From Caballeronia sp. SEWSISQ10-4 2 (lineage in GTDB: Bacteria > Pseudomonadota > Gammaproteobacteria > Burkholderiales > Burkholderiaceae), in the NCBI RefSeq assembly GCF_030464885.1, contig NZ_JALPRJ010000010.1, positions 1 to 64,000 on the forward strand: DNA of 64,000 nucleotides, in the 5' to 3' direction. This document shows positions 7,762 to 18,445 of this stretch, piece by piece; positions within the stretch are counted from its first letter, which is position 1; each line of letters starts with the position of its first letter. A model generated the notes under the pieces. It was not told the origin of the DNA, searched no databases, and saw only the letters and a program-made list of their open reading frames with translations. The position numbers were made by a program, and so were the translations under genes.

Positions 7762-8982
7762 TTAAACGACGTTCAGTACTTCGTAGCATGCGCCCATCGT
7801 GTGATAGTCGACCTTGCCGGCCGGACTTTTTTCGTTGCTGTATTTCGTGTTGTCGCGCGCAAGTATTCGATACCACGCGCCCCACTTGTGATCGACGAAA
7901 TGCTTCCAGCTATAGGCCCACAAGCGGTCGTAATCGTTCCAGTAACGCGCTGCCGCGACCGTATCGCCATCTCGCGCGGTACGATCGGCGAGCAATGCAG
8001 CGGTTGCCAGCGACTCTGCCTGGACCCAGAAATACTTGTCCTCGTCGTAGAACTGGCCTTTGACATCGAAGCCATACACCATCCCGCCGTGTTCGTGATC
8101 CCACGACAATTTCAGCGCGCGATCAAACAGTTCACGTGCACGCGCAACGTGCCACGCTTGCGGACGATGCCGGTCGAGAATCAGCAGCAGCTTGGCCCAT
8201 TCGGTCTGATGGCCCGGCTGGAATCCCCACGGGCGGAAGATGTTGGTCTTGTCGCCCTTGTTGTATTCCCAATCCACCGACCAGTCCGGCTTGTAGTGTT
8301 CCCACACCAGCCCGCCAGCGAGCGCCGCCTGACGGTTCACCATGTTGTCCGCGAGCAGCGCGGCGCGGTCCAGATAACGCACATCCTGCGACGCCTCGAA
8401 CGCGGCCAGCATTGCTTCGCAGGTATGCATGTTGGCGTTCTGCCCGCGATACTCCGACACCACCCAGTCCGAGCTCGCTTCGTCCTTGTACAGGCCGTGG
8501 GCTGCGTCCCAGAAGTGCGTTTCCATCAGGTCCCAAGTCTCTTCCAGATAAGCGCGCGCCTCTTCGAAGCCTGCTTCCAGCGCCTTCGCATACGCCAGCA
8601 CAACGAACGCGAGGCCGTAGCAATGATTGGTGGCGTCGGTGACGTCGCGGCCGTTGAGCGTCCACGCGTAACCGCCAGTTTGCGGATTGCGATGAGACTC
8701 ACGCAAGTATTCAACGCCATGCCGCACGCCACCGCGGTACTCATCGAGCCCGAAATGTTTGTACGCCATCGCGTAGTTGAAAACGAACCGCGTGCTCGAC
8801 ACGAGATGCCGCGACTTGCGATCGTAGATCGTGCCATCGTCCTTGTAGAAATGATAAAAGCCGCCCGCCGGATCCATGCAGTGCGGGTGATAAAACGTCA
8901 TGGTCCGCAAAACGTGATCGAGCAGGAACTCACGCGAACGGAAGTCGGAATTTGGATTCGGGGACGTGGTTGTATCGGACAT
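7762..8982 (-). CDS. AGE-family sugar epimerase/isomerase
   Basis: 406 residues of the N-acylglucosamine 2-epimerase (alpha/alpha-six barrel) family, which includes GlcNAc 2-epimerases, mannose isomerase and YihS. The protein is rich in aromatic residues and in the Trp/His/Glu segments that line the barrel cavity (for example HCMDPAGGFYHFY near the N-terminus, ESLATAALLADRT in the C-terminal third). It follows a xylulokinase gene by 76 nt on the same strand. This context suggests free-sugar catabolism, such as mannose/fructose interconversion, over an aminosugar role; the substrate is inference. Confidence 0.8.
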   Translation of the reverse strand: MSDTTTSPNPNSDFRSREFLLDHVLRTMTFYHPHCMDPAGGFYHFYKDDGTIYDRKSRHLVSSTRFVFNYAMAYKHFGLDEYRGGVRHGVEYLRESHRNPQTGGYAWTLNGRDVTDATNHCYGLAFVVLAYAKALEAGFEEARAYLEETWDLMETHFWDAAHGLYKDEASSDWVVSEYRGQNANMHTCEAMLAAFEASQDVRYLDRAALLADNMVNRQAALAGGLVWEHYKPDWSVDWEYNKGDKTNIFRPWGFQPGHQTEWAKLLLILDRHRPQAWHVARARELFDRALKLSWDHEHGGMVYGFDVKGQFYDEDKYFWVQAESLATAALLADRTARDGDTVAAARYWNDYDRLWAYSWKHFVDHKWGAWYRILARDNTKYSNEKSPAGKVDYHTMGACYEVLNVV

Positions 8983-9058
8983 ATTTCGTATGAGGTTCTT
9001 CGCGCTTCCTTAGGGATTCGCGTGCGGCGTTAGTTTAAGCGGACGTCGACAATGTGCG

Positions 9059-10480
9059 TCAAAACCAGCTCGCGTTACGCTGGTATAAATCGATGAAACG
9101 CGCATGGCGGACCGCCAGATCCGCATCGGCATTCGGCGATGCAACCAGCGTCGCCGATGGCGCCAGTGCCGCCAGATCCGCCGCGTGCCAATGGCCGATG
9201 GCGATACCACCGAGTATCGCCGCACCGCGTGTCGCTGCGTTCGGACAGTCGACCGCTTGCAGGTCGGCGTCGAGTGCGTCGGCCAGAAGCTGGCGCCAGC
9301 GCGGATCGATGGAACCACCGCCGGCGAGCCGCAGGGTTCGTACCACGGCCGATGGTCCCGCATTCGCGCGAATCGCGTCGAGCCCGGCGCGCAACGCGAA
9401 CGCCACGCCTTCGAAGGCCGCGCGCATCATCGTGCCGCGGGTATCGCCGAGACCGAGGCCGAGCCAGCCGCCCCTCGCCGATGGGTTCATCCACGGCGAA
9501 CGCTCACCGCTCAAGTACGGTAAAAACGTCACGCGCGCGGACGGCGCCGCGCTGAACGCGTCTTCATAAGCGCTCGGCCAGTTGTCGTAGCCGAGCCAGC
9601 CGCGCACTGCTTCAAGCGCCACACCCACGTTCTGCATGGCAGCCATCCGATACCACTGGTCAGTCGCCGCGCGATACGCGTGCAGCCCGATGACGGACTC
9701 AGGCGCATCCGTCGACATCACCACGATCTGACCGCCGCTGCCGGTGGTCAGCAGCGCGTCGCCGTCGGCGTATAGACCGCTGCCGAGCGCGGCACAAGCA
9801 GTATCGCCCGCACCGACAGCCAGCACGATGCCCGCGCGCAGGCCGAGCAATTTCGCGGCATCGGCGTTCAACGTACCGGCCGCTGCATACGATGGCGCAA
9901 GCGGCGCGAAGCACTCGCGTCGCAGCCCGATTCCGGTAATCAACGCGTCGTCCCACACGCCGGACGGCGCGGCGAGCGCGGTGGCGCAGGCGTCCGACGG
10001 ATCGGTGCAGACTTCGCCGCCTAATGCCGTGCGCAGCCAGTCTTTCGGTTGCAAGGCCCAGCGCGTTTGACTCATCAACATCGGGTCATTCACCGCGAGC
10101 CAGCGCAGCAACGGACCGGCCATGCCGGGTGCAACAGGATTCGGTTGCGGCGAGCTCCACGCGTCGAGCAGATCGAGCGCGCGCGTGTCGGGCCATAACA
10201 TCGCGGGACGCAGCGCCCGGTTGTTCTCGTCGGCGATCACCACGCCATGCATCTGCCCCGAGAAACCAATCGCGCCGACGGCTTCGCGCTCGTTCGCCGG
10301 CAAGCGCGCGGCGGCATCCCGCAACGCGTTCCACCATGCGTCAACGGGTGTTTCGGCCCAGCCGGGATGCGGCGTCGTGACCACGTATGCAGCGCTCGCG
10401 AATGCGCGCTCGTGACCGTCTTCATCGACGATAGCCAGTTTCAGCGACGCAGTGCCCAGATCGATGCCGAGAAAACGCAT
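9059..10480 (-). CDS. xylB: FGGY-family carbohydrate kinase, probably xylulokinase
   Basis: 473 residues from ATG 10480; an in-frame TTG at 10507 is less likely. N-terminal FGGY nucleotide site GIDLGTASLK at residues 4-13, the xylulokinase-type GFSGQMHG segment, and the C-terminal LAGGGS motif with following RWRQLLADAL are all present. It phosphorylates a ketopentose, most likely D-xylulose, feeding the pentose phosphate pathway. No good Shine-Dalgarno is visible before the ATG. It heads a minus-strand group with the AGE-family epimerase. A different ketose or polyol kinase within FGGY cannot be excluded. Confidence 0.85.
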   Translation of the reverse strand: MRFLGIDLGTASLKLAIVDEDGHERAFASAAYVVTTPHPGWAETPVDAWWNALRDAAARLPANEREAVGAIGFSGQMHGVVIADENNRALRPAMLWPDTRALDLLDAWSSPQPNPVAPGMAGPLLRWLAVNDPMLMSQTRWALQPKDWLRTALGGEVCTDPSDACATALAAPSGVWDDALITGIGLRRECFAPLAPSYAAAGTLNADAAKLLGLRAGIVLAVGAGDTACAALGSGLYADGDALLTTGSGGQIVVMSTDAPESVIGLHAYRAATDQWYRMAAMQNVGVALEAVRGWLGYDNWPSAYEDAFSAAPSARVTFLPYLSGERSPWMNPSARGGWLGLGLGDTRGTMMRAAFEGVAFALRAGLDAIRANAGPSAVVRTLRLAGGGSIDPRWRQLLADALDADLQAVDCPNAATRGAAILGGIAIGHWHAADLAALAPSATLVASPNADADLAVRHARFIDLYQRNASWF

Positions 10481-10829
10481 GGAAATTTGTAGAAAAAGTG
10501 AGCGCAAAAAACGGTTGCGACGGGTTTACCCGCTGCTCTCGTCGCGTGTAGAAAAAACAGACTATGCGGGGCGACGGATAACCATCATAACCACGCCTCG
10601 CATTCGAAGCCCCCGGCAAGCGCGACATAAATCGTCCTTCGCCCGCCAGCCGCGGCTTCACGGCACCAGACGCGATATTAAGGCACTAGCACCATATCAG
10701 CGCGGCTAAGGGGGCCATACGCCAACGTCGACTTGTTCTCGCTTTTTGCGCCGCTTACCTTGAATCGCTAATTCGACACGCTCGGATCAAACAGCAAACA
10801 ACTTGCATGGGACAGGAGACAGAGACGAC
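10481..10829. other. Divergent intergenic region, xylB / NCS2 permease
   Basis: No gene is seen. It should hold two divergent promoters. A TTGTTC (10733-10738) and TACCTT (10756-10761) separated by 17 nt is a weak candidate promoter for the permease. No palindromic operator stands out. Confidence 0.5.
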
Positions 10830-12203
10830 ATGGCATCAACCCCGGTTCATCCGTGCGACGAACGCTTACCCGCCGCCCAGTTGCTGACACTAGGCATCCA
10901 GCATGTACTCGTGATGTACGCGGGAGCCGTCGCGGTCCCGTTGATCCTCGGCGCGGCGCTCAAGCTGCCGAAAGACCAGATCGCCTTCCTCATCAGCGCC
11001 GACCTGTTTTCGTGCGGCGTCGCGACGCTTATCCAGACCTTAGGCTTGTGGATCTTCGGCATCCGCTTGCCCGTGATCATGGGCTGCACGTTCGCTGCCG
11101 TTGGTCCGATGGTCGCCATCGGCACGAATCCGGGGCTCGGCATTCTCGATGTATTCGGCGCGACGATCGCGGCGGGTATCGTGGGAATTTTCCTCGCGCC
11201 GATGATCGGTAAATTGTTGCGCTTCTTTCCACCTGTGGTGGTCGGGACGGTGATCGCAGTGATCGGACTGTCGCTGATGGGCGTCGGCATTAACTGGGCG
11301 GCCGGTGGTGTCGGTAATCCTGAGTACGGCAACCCGGTGTATCTGCTGCTGGCGCTCGTCGTGCTCGTGCTGATCCTGATGATCAACAAGTTCGGACGCG
11401 GCTTTGTCGCGAATATATCGGTGCTGCTGGGAATCGTGGCGGGGTTCGGGATTGCTGCGTCACTCGGTCGTGTCGATCTCGACGGCGTGACGAACGCGCC
11501 GTGGGTCGGCATCGTGCTGCCGTTTCATTTCGGCTTGCCGCACTTCGACCCGCTTTCCATCGCGACGATGATCATCGTCATGTTCGTCACGTTCATTGAA
11601 TCGACGGGCATGTTCCTCGCCGTCGGCGACATGGTCGAGCGTCCCGTCGATCAGGACGCGCTCGTGCGCGGGCTGAGAGTGGATGGATTGGGGACGCTGA
11701 TTGGCGGGATCTTCAACTCGTTTCCGCATACTTCGTTTTCGCAGAACGTCGGGCTGATCGGCGTCACGGGCGTGAAAAGCCGGTTTGTCTGTGCGACCGG
11801 CGGCGTGATTCTTGTCGCGCTGGGGCTGTTTCCGAAGATGGCGCAGGTAGTGGCGTCGGTGCCGCCGTTCGTGCTCGGCGGCGCGGGCATCGTGATGTTC
11901 GGCATGGTCGCGGCGAACGGGATCAAGGTGCTGTCGAAGGTCGATTTCGTGAAGAATCACCACAACCTGTTTATCGTCGCGGTGAGTATCGGCTTGGGAC
12001 TCGTGCCGGTCGTCGCGCCGAAGTTCTTCTCGCAGTTACCGCACGCGCTCGAACCCATTCTGCATAGCGGAATCTTGCTGGCGTCGGTATCGGCGGTGCT
12101 GCTGAATATTGTGTTCAACGGGGTGAAGAAGGAACGCGAGGCGACTTGCGCGATCCATCGTGCAGGAAGCGATTTTGATGGGACGGCGAAGGTTGAGCAT
12201 TGA
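10830..12203 (+). CDS. NCS2-family purine permease (xanthine/urate type)
   Basis: 457 residues, start ATG 10830 with AGGAG 11 nt upstream. A polytopic membrane protein of the nucleobase:cation symporter-2 family with about 12-14 membrane segments. The family signature region around QNVGLIGVTGVKSR and the preceding ESTGMFLAVGDM segment resemble xanthine/uric-acid permeases (XanQ, UacT, PucJ) rather than uracil permeases. It would import a purine base with protons across the inner membrane. It stands alone, followed by a bidirectional terminator at 12267-12296. No purine-catabolic gene lies beside it, so the exact base is not settled. Confidence 0.85.
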   Translation: MASTPVHPCDERLPAAQLLTLGIQHVLVMYAGAVAVPLILGAALKLPKDQIAFLISADLFSCGVATLIQTLGLWIFGIRLPVIMGCTFAAVGPMVAIGTNPGLGILDVFGATIAAGIVGIFLAPMIGKLLRFFPPVVVGTVIAVIGLSLMGVGINWAAGGVGNPEYGNPVYLLLALVVLVLILMINKFGRGFVANISVLLGIVAGFGIAASLGRVDLDGVTNAPWVGIVLPFHFGLPHFDPLSIATMIIVMFVTFIESTGMFLAVGDMVERPVDQDALVRGLRVDGLGTLIGGIFNSFPHTSFSQNVGLIGVTGVKSRFVCATGGVILVALGLFPKMAQVVASVPPFVLGGAGIVMFGMVAANGIKVLSKVDFVKNHHNLFIVAVSIGLGLVPVVAPKFFSQLPHALEPILHSGILLASVSAVLLNIVFNGVKKEREATCAIHRAGSDFDGTAKVEH

Positions 12204-12266
12204 GGAATCGTCCATAAAATTCCCTGTGCGAATTGCTGTTAGTGCAGACCTGAGAGATCAAAAAAG

Positions 12267-12296
12267 AAAACCGCAGCCCCAAAAGGCTGCGGTTTT
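12267..12296. terminator. Bidirectional intrinsic terminator
   Basis: AAAACCGCAGCC (12267-12278), a 6-nt loop and GGCTGCGGTTTT (12285-12296) form a perfect 12-bp stem with U tails on both strands. It separates the converging permease gene (plus) and efflux operon (minus). Confidence 0.92.
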
Positions 12297-12320
12297 TCAA
12301 CATCTGAACCACGTACAACT

Positions 12321-13961
12321 TTACCCCGCCGATCCCACTGCTTTCCCGTCGGCATCAACCTGGGGCTTTGCTGGCACCAGATGCTGCACCGGCACCAGCT
12401 TCGCGGGACCTGCCGCAGCCGAGCTGACCGTCGTACCCGAAGCCGCAGGCGCGACAGCCGCCGTCGGTGTCCCGATATCGTGGTAATTCGGCATCTGATC
12501 AGACGGACGCGGCTGATCGCCGGCATGCTCGATCCAACCGCCACCCAACTCGCGATACAGATCCACGAGATTCGTCGCCCGGTTCAGCCGCGCCGTGATC
12601 AGCAACTGCTGCGCGGTGTACAGATTGGTCTGGGCCGTCAGCACGCTCAGATAGTTGTCCACGCCGTTGCGATACCGCATGTCCGACAGCTCCAGCCCGC
12701 GCGCCTGCGACCTCACATATGCCTCGAGCGCCTTGATCTGCTCGTCGTAAGTCCCACGCGCGGCCAGGCCATCGGCCACTTCGCGGAATGCGGTCTGGAT
12801 CGCCTTCTCGTAATTCGCGATGTCGATGCGCTTCTGGATCTGCGCGATATCCAGGTTGGCAAGATTCGTCCCGCCTTCGAAAATCGGAATCGAGATCTGC
12901 GGCGCGAACGACCAAGCCGCCGAACCTGGCTTGAACAATCCGCCAAGCGACGGCGACAAGGTGCCAAAGCTGCCCGTCAGCGAAACCTTCGGGAAAAACG
13001 CCGCGCGCGCCGCGCCGATATTCGCATTCGATGCGAGCAGCGTATGCTCCGCCGACGCAATATCCGGACGCCGCGTGAGCAGGTCCGAAGGCAGCCCGGC
13101 GGGGATATCGGTGAGCAGGTTCTGGCTGTCGAGCGGCAAACCCGTCGGTAAATCTCCCGGCAACGGCTCGCCGATCAACAGCACCAGCGCATTCTCGGCT
13201 TGTGCCCGCAGACGCAATTGCGCCTGCAGGTTGGCGGCGGCCGTTTCCACAACGCCCTCCGACTGACGCACGGCGAGTTCAGTACCCACGCCGTTATCGA
13301 ATTGCACCTTCGTGATCCGATACGACTCCTCCGCCGTCTTCAGCGTATTACGCGTGACGGTGAGCAGATCGTCGTCCGAGAGCATCGTCAGGTACTGGTC
13401 GGCGACTTGCGACACCAGCGAGATTTCCGCCGCCTTGCGTGTTTCCGCGAGCGCGAAATATTGCTCGAGCGCCTGATCCTTCAAACTCTGGATCCGCCCG
13501 AAGAAGTCGATTTCCCACGAAGCATTCACCCCGACCGAATACTGGTTCGAGATGGTCAGCCCGGTCGACGACAGATCCTTCGGCGTACGCGACTTGCTTT
13601 GCGACCCGACTGCGTCGAGCGTGGGCATCAACTGGGCACGCTCGATCTGATACTGCGCGCGCGCAGATGCCACATTGAGCATGGACACGCGCAGATCGCG
13701 GTTGTTTTTCAGCGCGATTGCAACGATCTGCTGCAAGCGTGCATCGACGAAGAAATCGCGCCAGCCAATGTCCACCGCGGGCTTTGCCTGCACCGAACCG
13801 CTCGGTGAGGCCGACGATGCTGCGTTCGGCTGCTTGTCATAAATGCCGCCCGTCGGGAACGTCTGGTCGACGGGCGCCGCCGGGCGCTCGTACTTCGGCG
13901 CCATCGTGCAGCCAGCCGCGAAAAGCGCGACCGCTGCCGCTATCAAGGAGTGTTTTAGCAT
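12321..13961 (-). CDS. oprB: Outer-membrane channel lipoprotein of an RND efflux pump (OprM/OprB type)
   Basis: 546 residues from ATG 13961. A type II signal peptide with lipobox LFAAGC puts the lipidated cysteine at 18. Two OEP repeats follow, giving the long alpha-helical barrel of TolC/OprM trimers. It is the outer-membrane exit duct for the pump encoded immediately upstream; its ATG lies 1 nt after the pump stop codon, so the two are translationally coupled. The C-terminal ~70 residues are Ala/Val/Pro-rich and probably disordered. The name oprB follows the Burkholderia BpeAB-OprB system, which this operon resembles in order and regulator; orthology is inferred. Confidence 0.88.
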   Translation of the reverse strand: MLKHSLIAAAVALFAAGCTMAPKYERPAAPVDQTFPTGGIYDKQPNAASSASPSGSVQAKPAVDIGWRDFFVDARLQQIVAIALKNNRDLRVSMLNVASARAQYQIERAQLMPTLDAVGSQSKSRTPKDLSSTGLTISNQYSVGVNASWEIDFFGRIQSLKDQALEQYFALAETRKAAEISLVSQVADQYLTMLSDDDLLTVTRNTLKTAEESYRITKVQFDNGVGTELAVRQSEGVVETAAANLQAQLRLRAQAENALVLLIGEPLPGDLPTGLPLDSQNLLTDIPAGLPSDLLTRRPDIASAEHTLLASNANIGAARAAFFPKVSLTGSFGTLSPSLGGLFKPGSAAWSFAPQISIPIFEGGTNLANLDIAQIQKRIDIANYEKAIQTAFREVADGLAARGTYDEQIKALEAYVRSQARGLELSDMRYRNGVDNYLSVLTAQTNLYTAQQLLITARLNRATNLVDLYRELGGGWIEHAGDQPRPSDQMPNYHDIGTPTAAVAPAASGTTVSSAAAGPAKLVPVQHLVPAKPQVDADGKAVGSAG

Positions 13962-13962
13962 C

Positions 13963-16900
13963 TCAATGTCCTTCCTTGGCCGGAGCCGCCGTGCCGCCGT
14001 GGCCACCATTGCCGCCGTTGCCGTCGCCGTCGTGGTTGTGTACCGGCGCTCCCTTGTCGTGGCTGATCTTGCTGATCACGACGAAGAACATCGGGATCAT
14101 GAAAATCGCGAGGAAAGTTGCGGTCAACATCCCGCCGATCACGCCCGTACCAATTGCGTGCTGGCTCGCCGAACCCGCGCCGTTACTGATTGCAAGCGGC
14201 AACACGCCGAGAATGAACGCCAGCGACGTCATCAGGATCGGGCGCAACCGCTGGCGCGCCGCTTCCATTGCCGCTTCCACCGTGGTCCTGCCCTGACTGC
14301 GCAAATCGCGTGCAAATTCCACGATCAAAATTGCGTTCTTCGCCGACAACCCCACCGTGGTCAGCAAGCCGACCTGGAAGAACACGTCGTTTTCCAGCCC
14401 GCGCAACGTAGCCGCGAGCAACGCCCCCAAAATACCGAGCGGCACGACCATGATCACCGAGAACGGAATCGACCAGCTTTCATACAACGCCGCAAGACAC
14501 AAGAACACGACGAGAATCGAGATGCCGTACAAGATTGGCGCCTGCGAACCCGACTGGCGTTCCTGCAGCGACAAGCCTGTCCATTCGTAGCCGATACCTG
14601 CCGGCAACTTCGCCGCGATCGCCTCAATAGCCTGCATGGCCTGACCCGTCGACTTGCCCGGCGCTGCCGCACCCTGGATTTCCACCGCGGAAATACCGTT
14701 GTAGCGTTCGAGCTTCGGCGAGCCGTAGATCCATTCGCCCGTACCGAATGCACCGAACGGAACCATCGCGCCGGCGCTATTGCGCACGTACCACTTGTTC
14801 AGGTCTTCCGGGTTCATGCGGAACTGCGCGTCGCCCTGTACGTAGACCTTCTTGATCCGGTTATCGACGTCCAGGAAGTTGTTCACGTACGACGAAGCCC
14901 ACGCGATCGAGAACACGTTGTCGATGGTCGCAGGCGACAGACCCAGCGCATTCGCCTTCTCGCGATCCACGCTCACCTTGAACTGCGGCGTATCGTTCAG
15001 GCCGTTTGGACGAACCTGCGCGAGCGTCGGGTCCTTCGACGCCATGCCGAGCAGCATGTTGCGCGCTTCCATCAGCTTCGCGTGACCGAGACCCGAGCGA
15101 TCCTGCAACTCGAAGTCGAAACCTGAAGCCGTGCCCAGTTCCGGAATCGACGGCGGATTGACCGGGAAGATCATCGCGTCCTTATAGCTGGCGAAGTGCC
15201 CGAACATCCGTCCGACCAGCGCGCCCACCTTCTGGTCCGCCCGCTGCCGCAGCGCGTAGTCCTTCATCCGCACGAATACGAGGCCCGAGTTCTGGCCGCG
15301 ACCCGCGAAGCTGAAACCGTTCACGGTAAATACGGCGTCCACGACTTCTTTCTGGTCCGTCAGGAGCCAGTTGGAAACATCGGCAAGAACCTTGGCCGTG
15401 CGCTCCTGCGTCGAACCCGCCGGTGCCTGGACGAGCACGAACATCGTGCCCTGGTCTTCGTCAGGCAAGAACGACTTCGGCAGGCGGACGAACAGGAAAC
15501 CCACCGCGACGATCACCACCAGATAGATGATCAACCAACGGCCCGAACGCCGGATAACGTGCTGCACGCCGCTGTGATACTTGTCCTGGCTTCTTGCGAA
15601 ATTGCGGTTGAACCAGCCGAAGAAACCCTTCTTCTCGACGTGATGATCCTTGTCGATCGGCTTCAGGATGGTCGCGCACAATGCCGGCGTCAAAATCAAC
15701 GCGGTCAGCACGGACAAGATCATGGCCGCGACGATGGTTAGCGAGAACTGCCGGTAGATCGCGCCCACCGAACCGCCCGAGAACGCCACCGGCACGAACA
15801 CGGCCGACAGCACGAGCGCCACGCCAACCAGCGCGCCGGTAATCTGTTCCATCGCCTTGCGGGTGGCGTCCCTTGGAGACAAGCCCTCCTCGGCCATCAC
15901 CCGCTCGACGTTTTCCACCACCACGATCGCATCGTCCACCAGCAAGCCGATGGCGAGCACCAGCCCGAACATGGAGAGCGTATTGATGGAGAAGCCCACC
16001 AGCCCCATGACCGCGAAGGTGCCCAACAGCACGACCGGCACGGCGATGGTCGGGATCAGCGTGGCCCGCAGGTTCTGCAGGAACAGGTACATCACCAGGA
16101 ACACCAGCACGATCCCTTCGATCAGCGTCTTGACCACTTCCTCAATAGACAGCTTCACGAACGGCGTGGTGTCGTACGGATACTTTACGACTAGGCCCGG
16201 CGGAAAATACTTCGACAGGTCGTCGATCTTCGCGCGGACCGCCTTCGCGGTGTTCAGCGCGTTGGCGCCCGTGGCAAGCTGGATACCAAAGCCAGCGGTC
16301 GGCTGACCGTTGTACTTCGTGTCGAAGTTGTAGTTCTCACCGCCCAGCTCGATGCGCGACACGTCCTTCAGCCGCACTTGCGAGCCATCCTGATTCACCT
16401 TCAGCAGGATGTTGCCGAACTGCTCAGGCGTTTGCAGCAGCGTGGCTTCCGTGATGGTTGCCTGCAGCATCTGGCCCGGCACCGCCGGCGTACCGCCCAG
16501 ACCGCCGCCTGCCACCTGCACGTTCTGTGCAGAGATGGCTGCCGTCACGTCGACCGGCGTCAAGGCGTAGTTGTTCAGCTTGGTTGCATCCAGCCAGATC
16601 CGCATGGCGAATTGCGAGCCGAACAACGTCACCGTACCCACCCCGTCGATACGGCTGACCGGATCTTCCACCTTCGACGCCACGTAGTTAGCGAGGTCGT
16701 AACGGCCCATGCTGCCGTCTGTGGAAACGAACGCCATCACCATCAAGAAGCTGCTGCTCGACTTCGTCACCTTGGAGCCAAGCTGCTGAACGGCTTGCGG
16801 CAAGAGCGGCGTCGCGAGTTGCAGCTTGTTCTGCACCTGCACCTGCGCGATGTCCGGATTCGTGCCGGCCGCGAACGTCAGCGTAATGGTGGCCGTACCG

Positions 16901-17154
16901 GAGTCGTCACTGGTGGAAGACAGGTACAGCAAGTGATCGAGGCCGCTCATCTGCTGCTCGATCACCTGCGTTACCGTGTTTTCCACCGTGCTGGCGGACG
17001 CACCCGGGTACGTAGCACTGATCTGAATGGCCGGCGGCGCGATCGTCGGATACTGCGCGATCGGCAAGGTGAAGATCGAAGCGATCCCCGCCAGCATCAG
17101 AATAATGGCGATCACCCACGCAAAAATCGGGCGATCGATAAAGAACTTTGCCAT
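13963..17154 (-). CDS. bpeB: RND-family multidrug efflux pump, inner-membrane transporter (AcrB/MexB/BpeB type)
   Basis: 1063 residues, normal size for HAE1 RND pumps. It starts [17 protein letters not shown] as in AcrB, and the proton-relay aspartates D407-D408 are present in the fourth membrane helix ([13 protein letters not shown]). Trimers in the inner membrane expel drugs using the proton gradient, working with the adaptor upstream and the channel downstream. The C-terminus ends in an unusual Gly/Asn/His/Asp-rich tail of about 25 residues after the last helix. Gene order adaptor-pump-channel with a divergent TetR gene matches the Burkholderia BpeAB-OprB/RND-4 group. Confidence 0.92.
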   Translation of the reverse strand: MAKFFIDRPIFAWVIAIILMLAGIASIFTLPIAQYPTIAPPAIQISATYPGASASTVENTVTQVIEQQMSGLDHLLYLSSTSDDSGTATITLTFAAGTNPDIAQVQVQNKLQLATPLLPQAVQQLGSKVTKSSSSFLMVMAFVSTDGSMGRYDLANYVASKVEDPVSRIDGVGTVTLFGSQFAMRIWLDATKLNNYALTPVDVTAAISAQNVQVAGGGLGGTPAVPGQMLQATITEATLLQTPEQFGNILLKVNQDGSQVRLKDVSRIELGGENYNFDTKYNGQPTAGFGIQLATGANALNTAKAVRAKIDDLSKYFPPGLVVKYPYDTTPFVKLSIEEVVKTLIEGIVLVFLVMYLFLQNLRATLIPTIAVPVVLLGTFAVMGLVGFSINTLSMFGLVLAIGLLVDDAIVVVENVERVMAEEGLSPRDATRKAMEQITGALVGVALVLSAVFVPVAFSGGSVGAIYRQFSLTIVAAMILSVLTALILTPALCATILKPIDKDHHVEKKGFFGWFNRNFARSQDKYHSGVQHVIRRSGRWLIIYLVVIVAVGFLFVRLPKSFLPDEDQGTMFVLVQAPAGSTQERTAKVLADVSNWLLTDQKEVVDAVFTVNGFSFAGRGQNSGLVFVRMKDYALRQRADQKVGALVGRMFGHFASYKDAMIFPVNPPSIPELGTASGFDFELQDRSGLGHAKLMEARNMLLGMASKDPTLAQVRPNGLNDTPQFKVSVDREKANALGLSPATIDNVFSIAWASSYVNNFLDVDNRIKKVYVQGDAQFRMNPEDLNKWYVRNSAGAMVPFGAFGTGEWIYGSPKLERYNGISAVEIQGAAAPGKSTGQAMQAIEAIAAKLPAGIGYEWTGLSLQERQSGSQAPILYGISILVVFLCLAALYESWSIPFSVIMVVPLGILGALLAATLRGLENDVFFQVGLLTTVGLSAKNAILIVEFARDLRSQGRTTVEAAMEAARQRLRPILMTSLAFILGVLPLAISNGAGSASQHAIGTGVIGGMLTATFLAIFMIPMFFVVISKISHDKGAPVHNHDGDGNGGNGGHGGTAAPAKEGH

Positions 17155-17182
17155 GAAACAGGCTCCCTTTTAGTGCGCCTGA

Positions 17183-18445
17183 TTACGCGCCTGACGCCGC
17201 GGATGCGGGTGCCGGATTGCTCGAAGCCGCCACGCCGCTCGCGCCAGCGTCCGCTGCCGCAGGGGCCGCACCTGGAGCCGCCGCCGCAGCGGCGCCGGAT
17301 GCCGGTTGAGCCAGCTGTGCGTCGACAGCCTTCACGGTTGCACCGGGCCGCGCTTTTTCCGTCCCTTGCACGATCACGCGATCGCCCGCGTTCAGGCCGC
17401 TGTCCACTACCCACTTGTCGCCGTACGTGCCCGAGGTCACCAGCTGGCGCAGCGTCACCTTATTGTCCGGACCAACCACGAGTGCTGTCGGCTGCCCCTT
17501 CTGGTCATGCGTCACGCCGATTTGCGGCACCACGAGGGCTTTGTTGTTTACGCCTTCGTCGATACGCGCACGCACGAACATGCCCGGCAACAACACGCGG
17601 TCCTTGTTCGGGAAAATCGCGCGCACGGTCACCGAACCGGTGCCCTGGTCCACGCTCACGTCGGAGAACTGCAGCTTGCCTTCCTCCGAATACGTGCGGC
17701 CGTCTTCCAGGATCAGCGTGACCTTGGCGGCGTTGACGCCGCTGGTCTGCAAGCGGCCTTCCTGAATGTCGCGACGCAGCTTCAGACCGTCCACGCTCGA
17801 TTGCGTCAGGTCGACATAGACCGGATCGAGCTGTTGAATCGTGGTGAGCAGCGTGGCGGCGCTAGCCTGCACGTAAGCGCCCGGGGTTACCTGCGACAAA
17901 CCCGTGCGGCCCGTAATAGGCGACACGACGTCCGTATAACCGAGGTTGATCTGCGCGGTATCGACAGCCGCCTTGCCCGACGCGACGTCGGCTACGGCCT
18001 GGCCTTGAGTCGCCACGGCGTTGTCGTAGTCCTGCTTGCTGACCGCGTTTGCCGCGACCAGGATCTTGTAACGCGCCGCCAGGGCGTTCTGGGTGACCAC
18101 GTTGGCCTGCGCCTTCGCAAGCGTGGCCTTGGCGGTATTCAGTGCCGCAATGTACGGCGCCGGATCGATCTTGTAGAGCCGCTGGCCGGCCTTTACGTCC
18201 GCGCCTTCCGTGAATTCACGGCGCAGCACGATGCCGTCGACCCGTGCGCGCACCTGGGCGACGAGAAACGCGCTCGTGCGGCCGGGCAGTTCGCTCACAA
18301 CAGGGACGGTTGTAGGCTGGATGGTGATGACCCCGACTTCGGGCGTCTGGGGCGGCGGTGCCGATGGTTTTTGTCCGCAGGCTGCAAGAATCACGGCAGC
18401 CGTCGCGGCACTGATTAAGCGGAATGGAACCCGTTCGACGCGCAT
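17183..18445 (-). CDS. bpeA: Periplasmic adaptor lipoprotein of the RND efflux pump (AcrA/BpeA type)
   Basis: 420 residues. Lipobox ILAACG sets the lipidated cysteine at 23. The order lipoyl half-motif, alpha-hairpin (about residues 100-170), second lipoyl half, beta-barrel and membrane-proximal domain follows the AcrA pattern (RARVDGIVLRREFTEGADVKAGQ; SPITGRTGLSQVTPGAYV). It bridges the inner-membrane pump and the outer-membrane channel. The last ~50 residues are Ala/Pro/Ser-rich and low complexity. First gene of the operon; the promoter at 18734-18763 contains the TetR operator. The pump gene starts 28 nt downstream. Confidence 0.9.
   Translation of the reverse strand: MRVERVPFRLISAATAAVILAACGQKPSAPPPQTPEVGVITIQPTTVPVVSELPGRTSAFLVAQVRARVDGIVLRREFTEGADVKAGQRLYKIDPAPYIAALNTAKATLAKAQANVVTQNALAARYKILVAANAVSKQDYDNAVATQGQAVADVASGKAAVDTAQINLGYTDVVSPITGRTGLSQVTPGAYVQASAATLLTTIQQLDPVYVDLTQSSVDGLKLRRDIQEGRLQTSGVNAAKVTLILEDGRTYSEEGKLQFSDVSVDQGTGSVTVRAIFPNKDRVLLPGMFVRARIDEGVNNKALVVPQIGVTHDQKGQPTALVVGPDNKVTLRQLVTSGTYGDKWVVDSGLNAGDRVIVQGTEKARPGATVKAVDAQLAQPASGAAAAAAPGAAPAAADAGASGVAASSNPAPASAASGA

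Noticed and set aside
10481..10507. TTG start extending xylulokinase by 9 residues
   Set aside because: The ATG at 10480 places the nucleotide-binding motif at the usual distance from the N-terminus.
13843..17721. Two ~430-450-codon plus-strand open frames (13843-15126 and 16378-17721)
   Set aside because: Antisense shadows of the RND pump and adaptor genes with Arg/His-rich composition.
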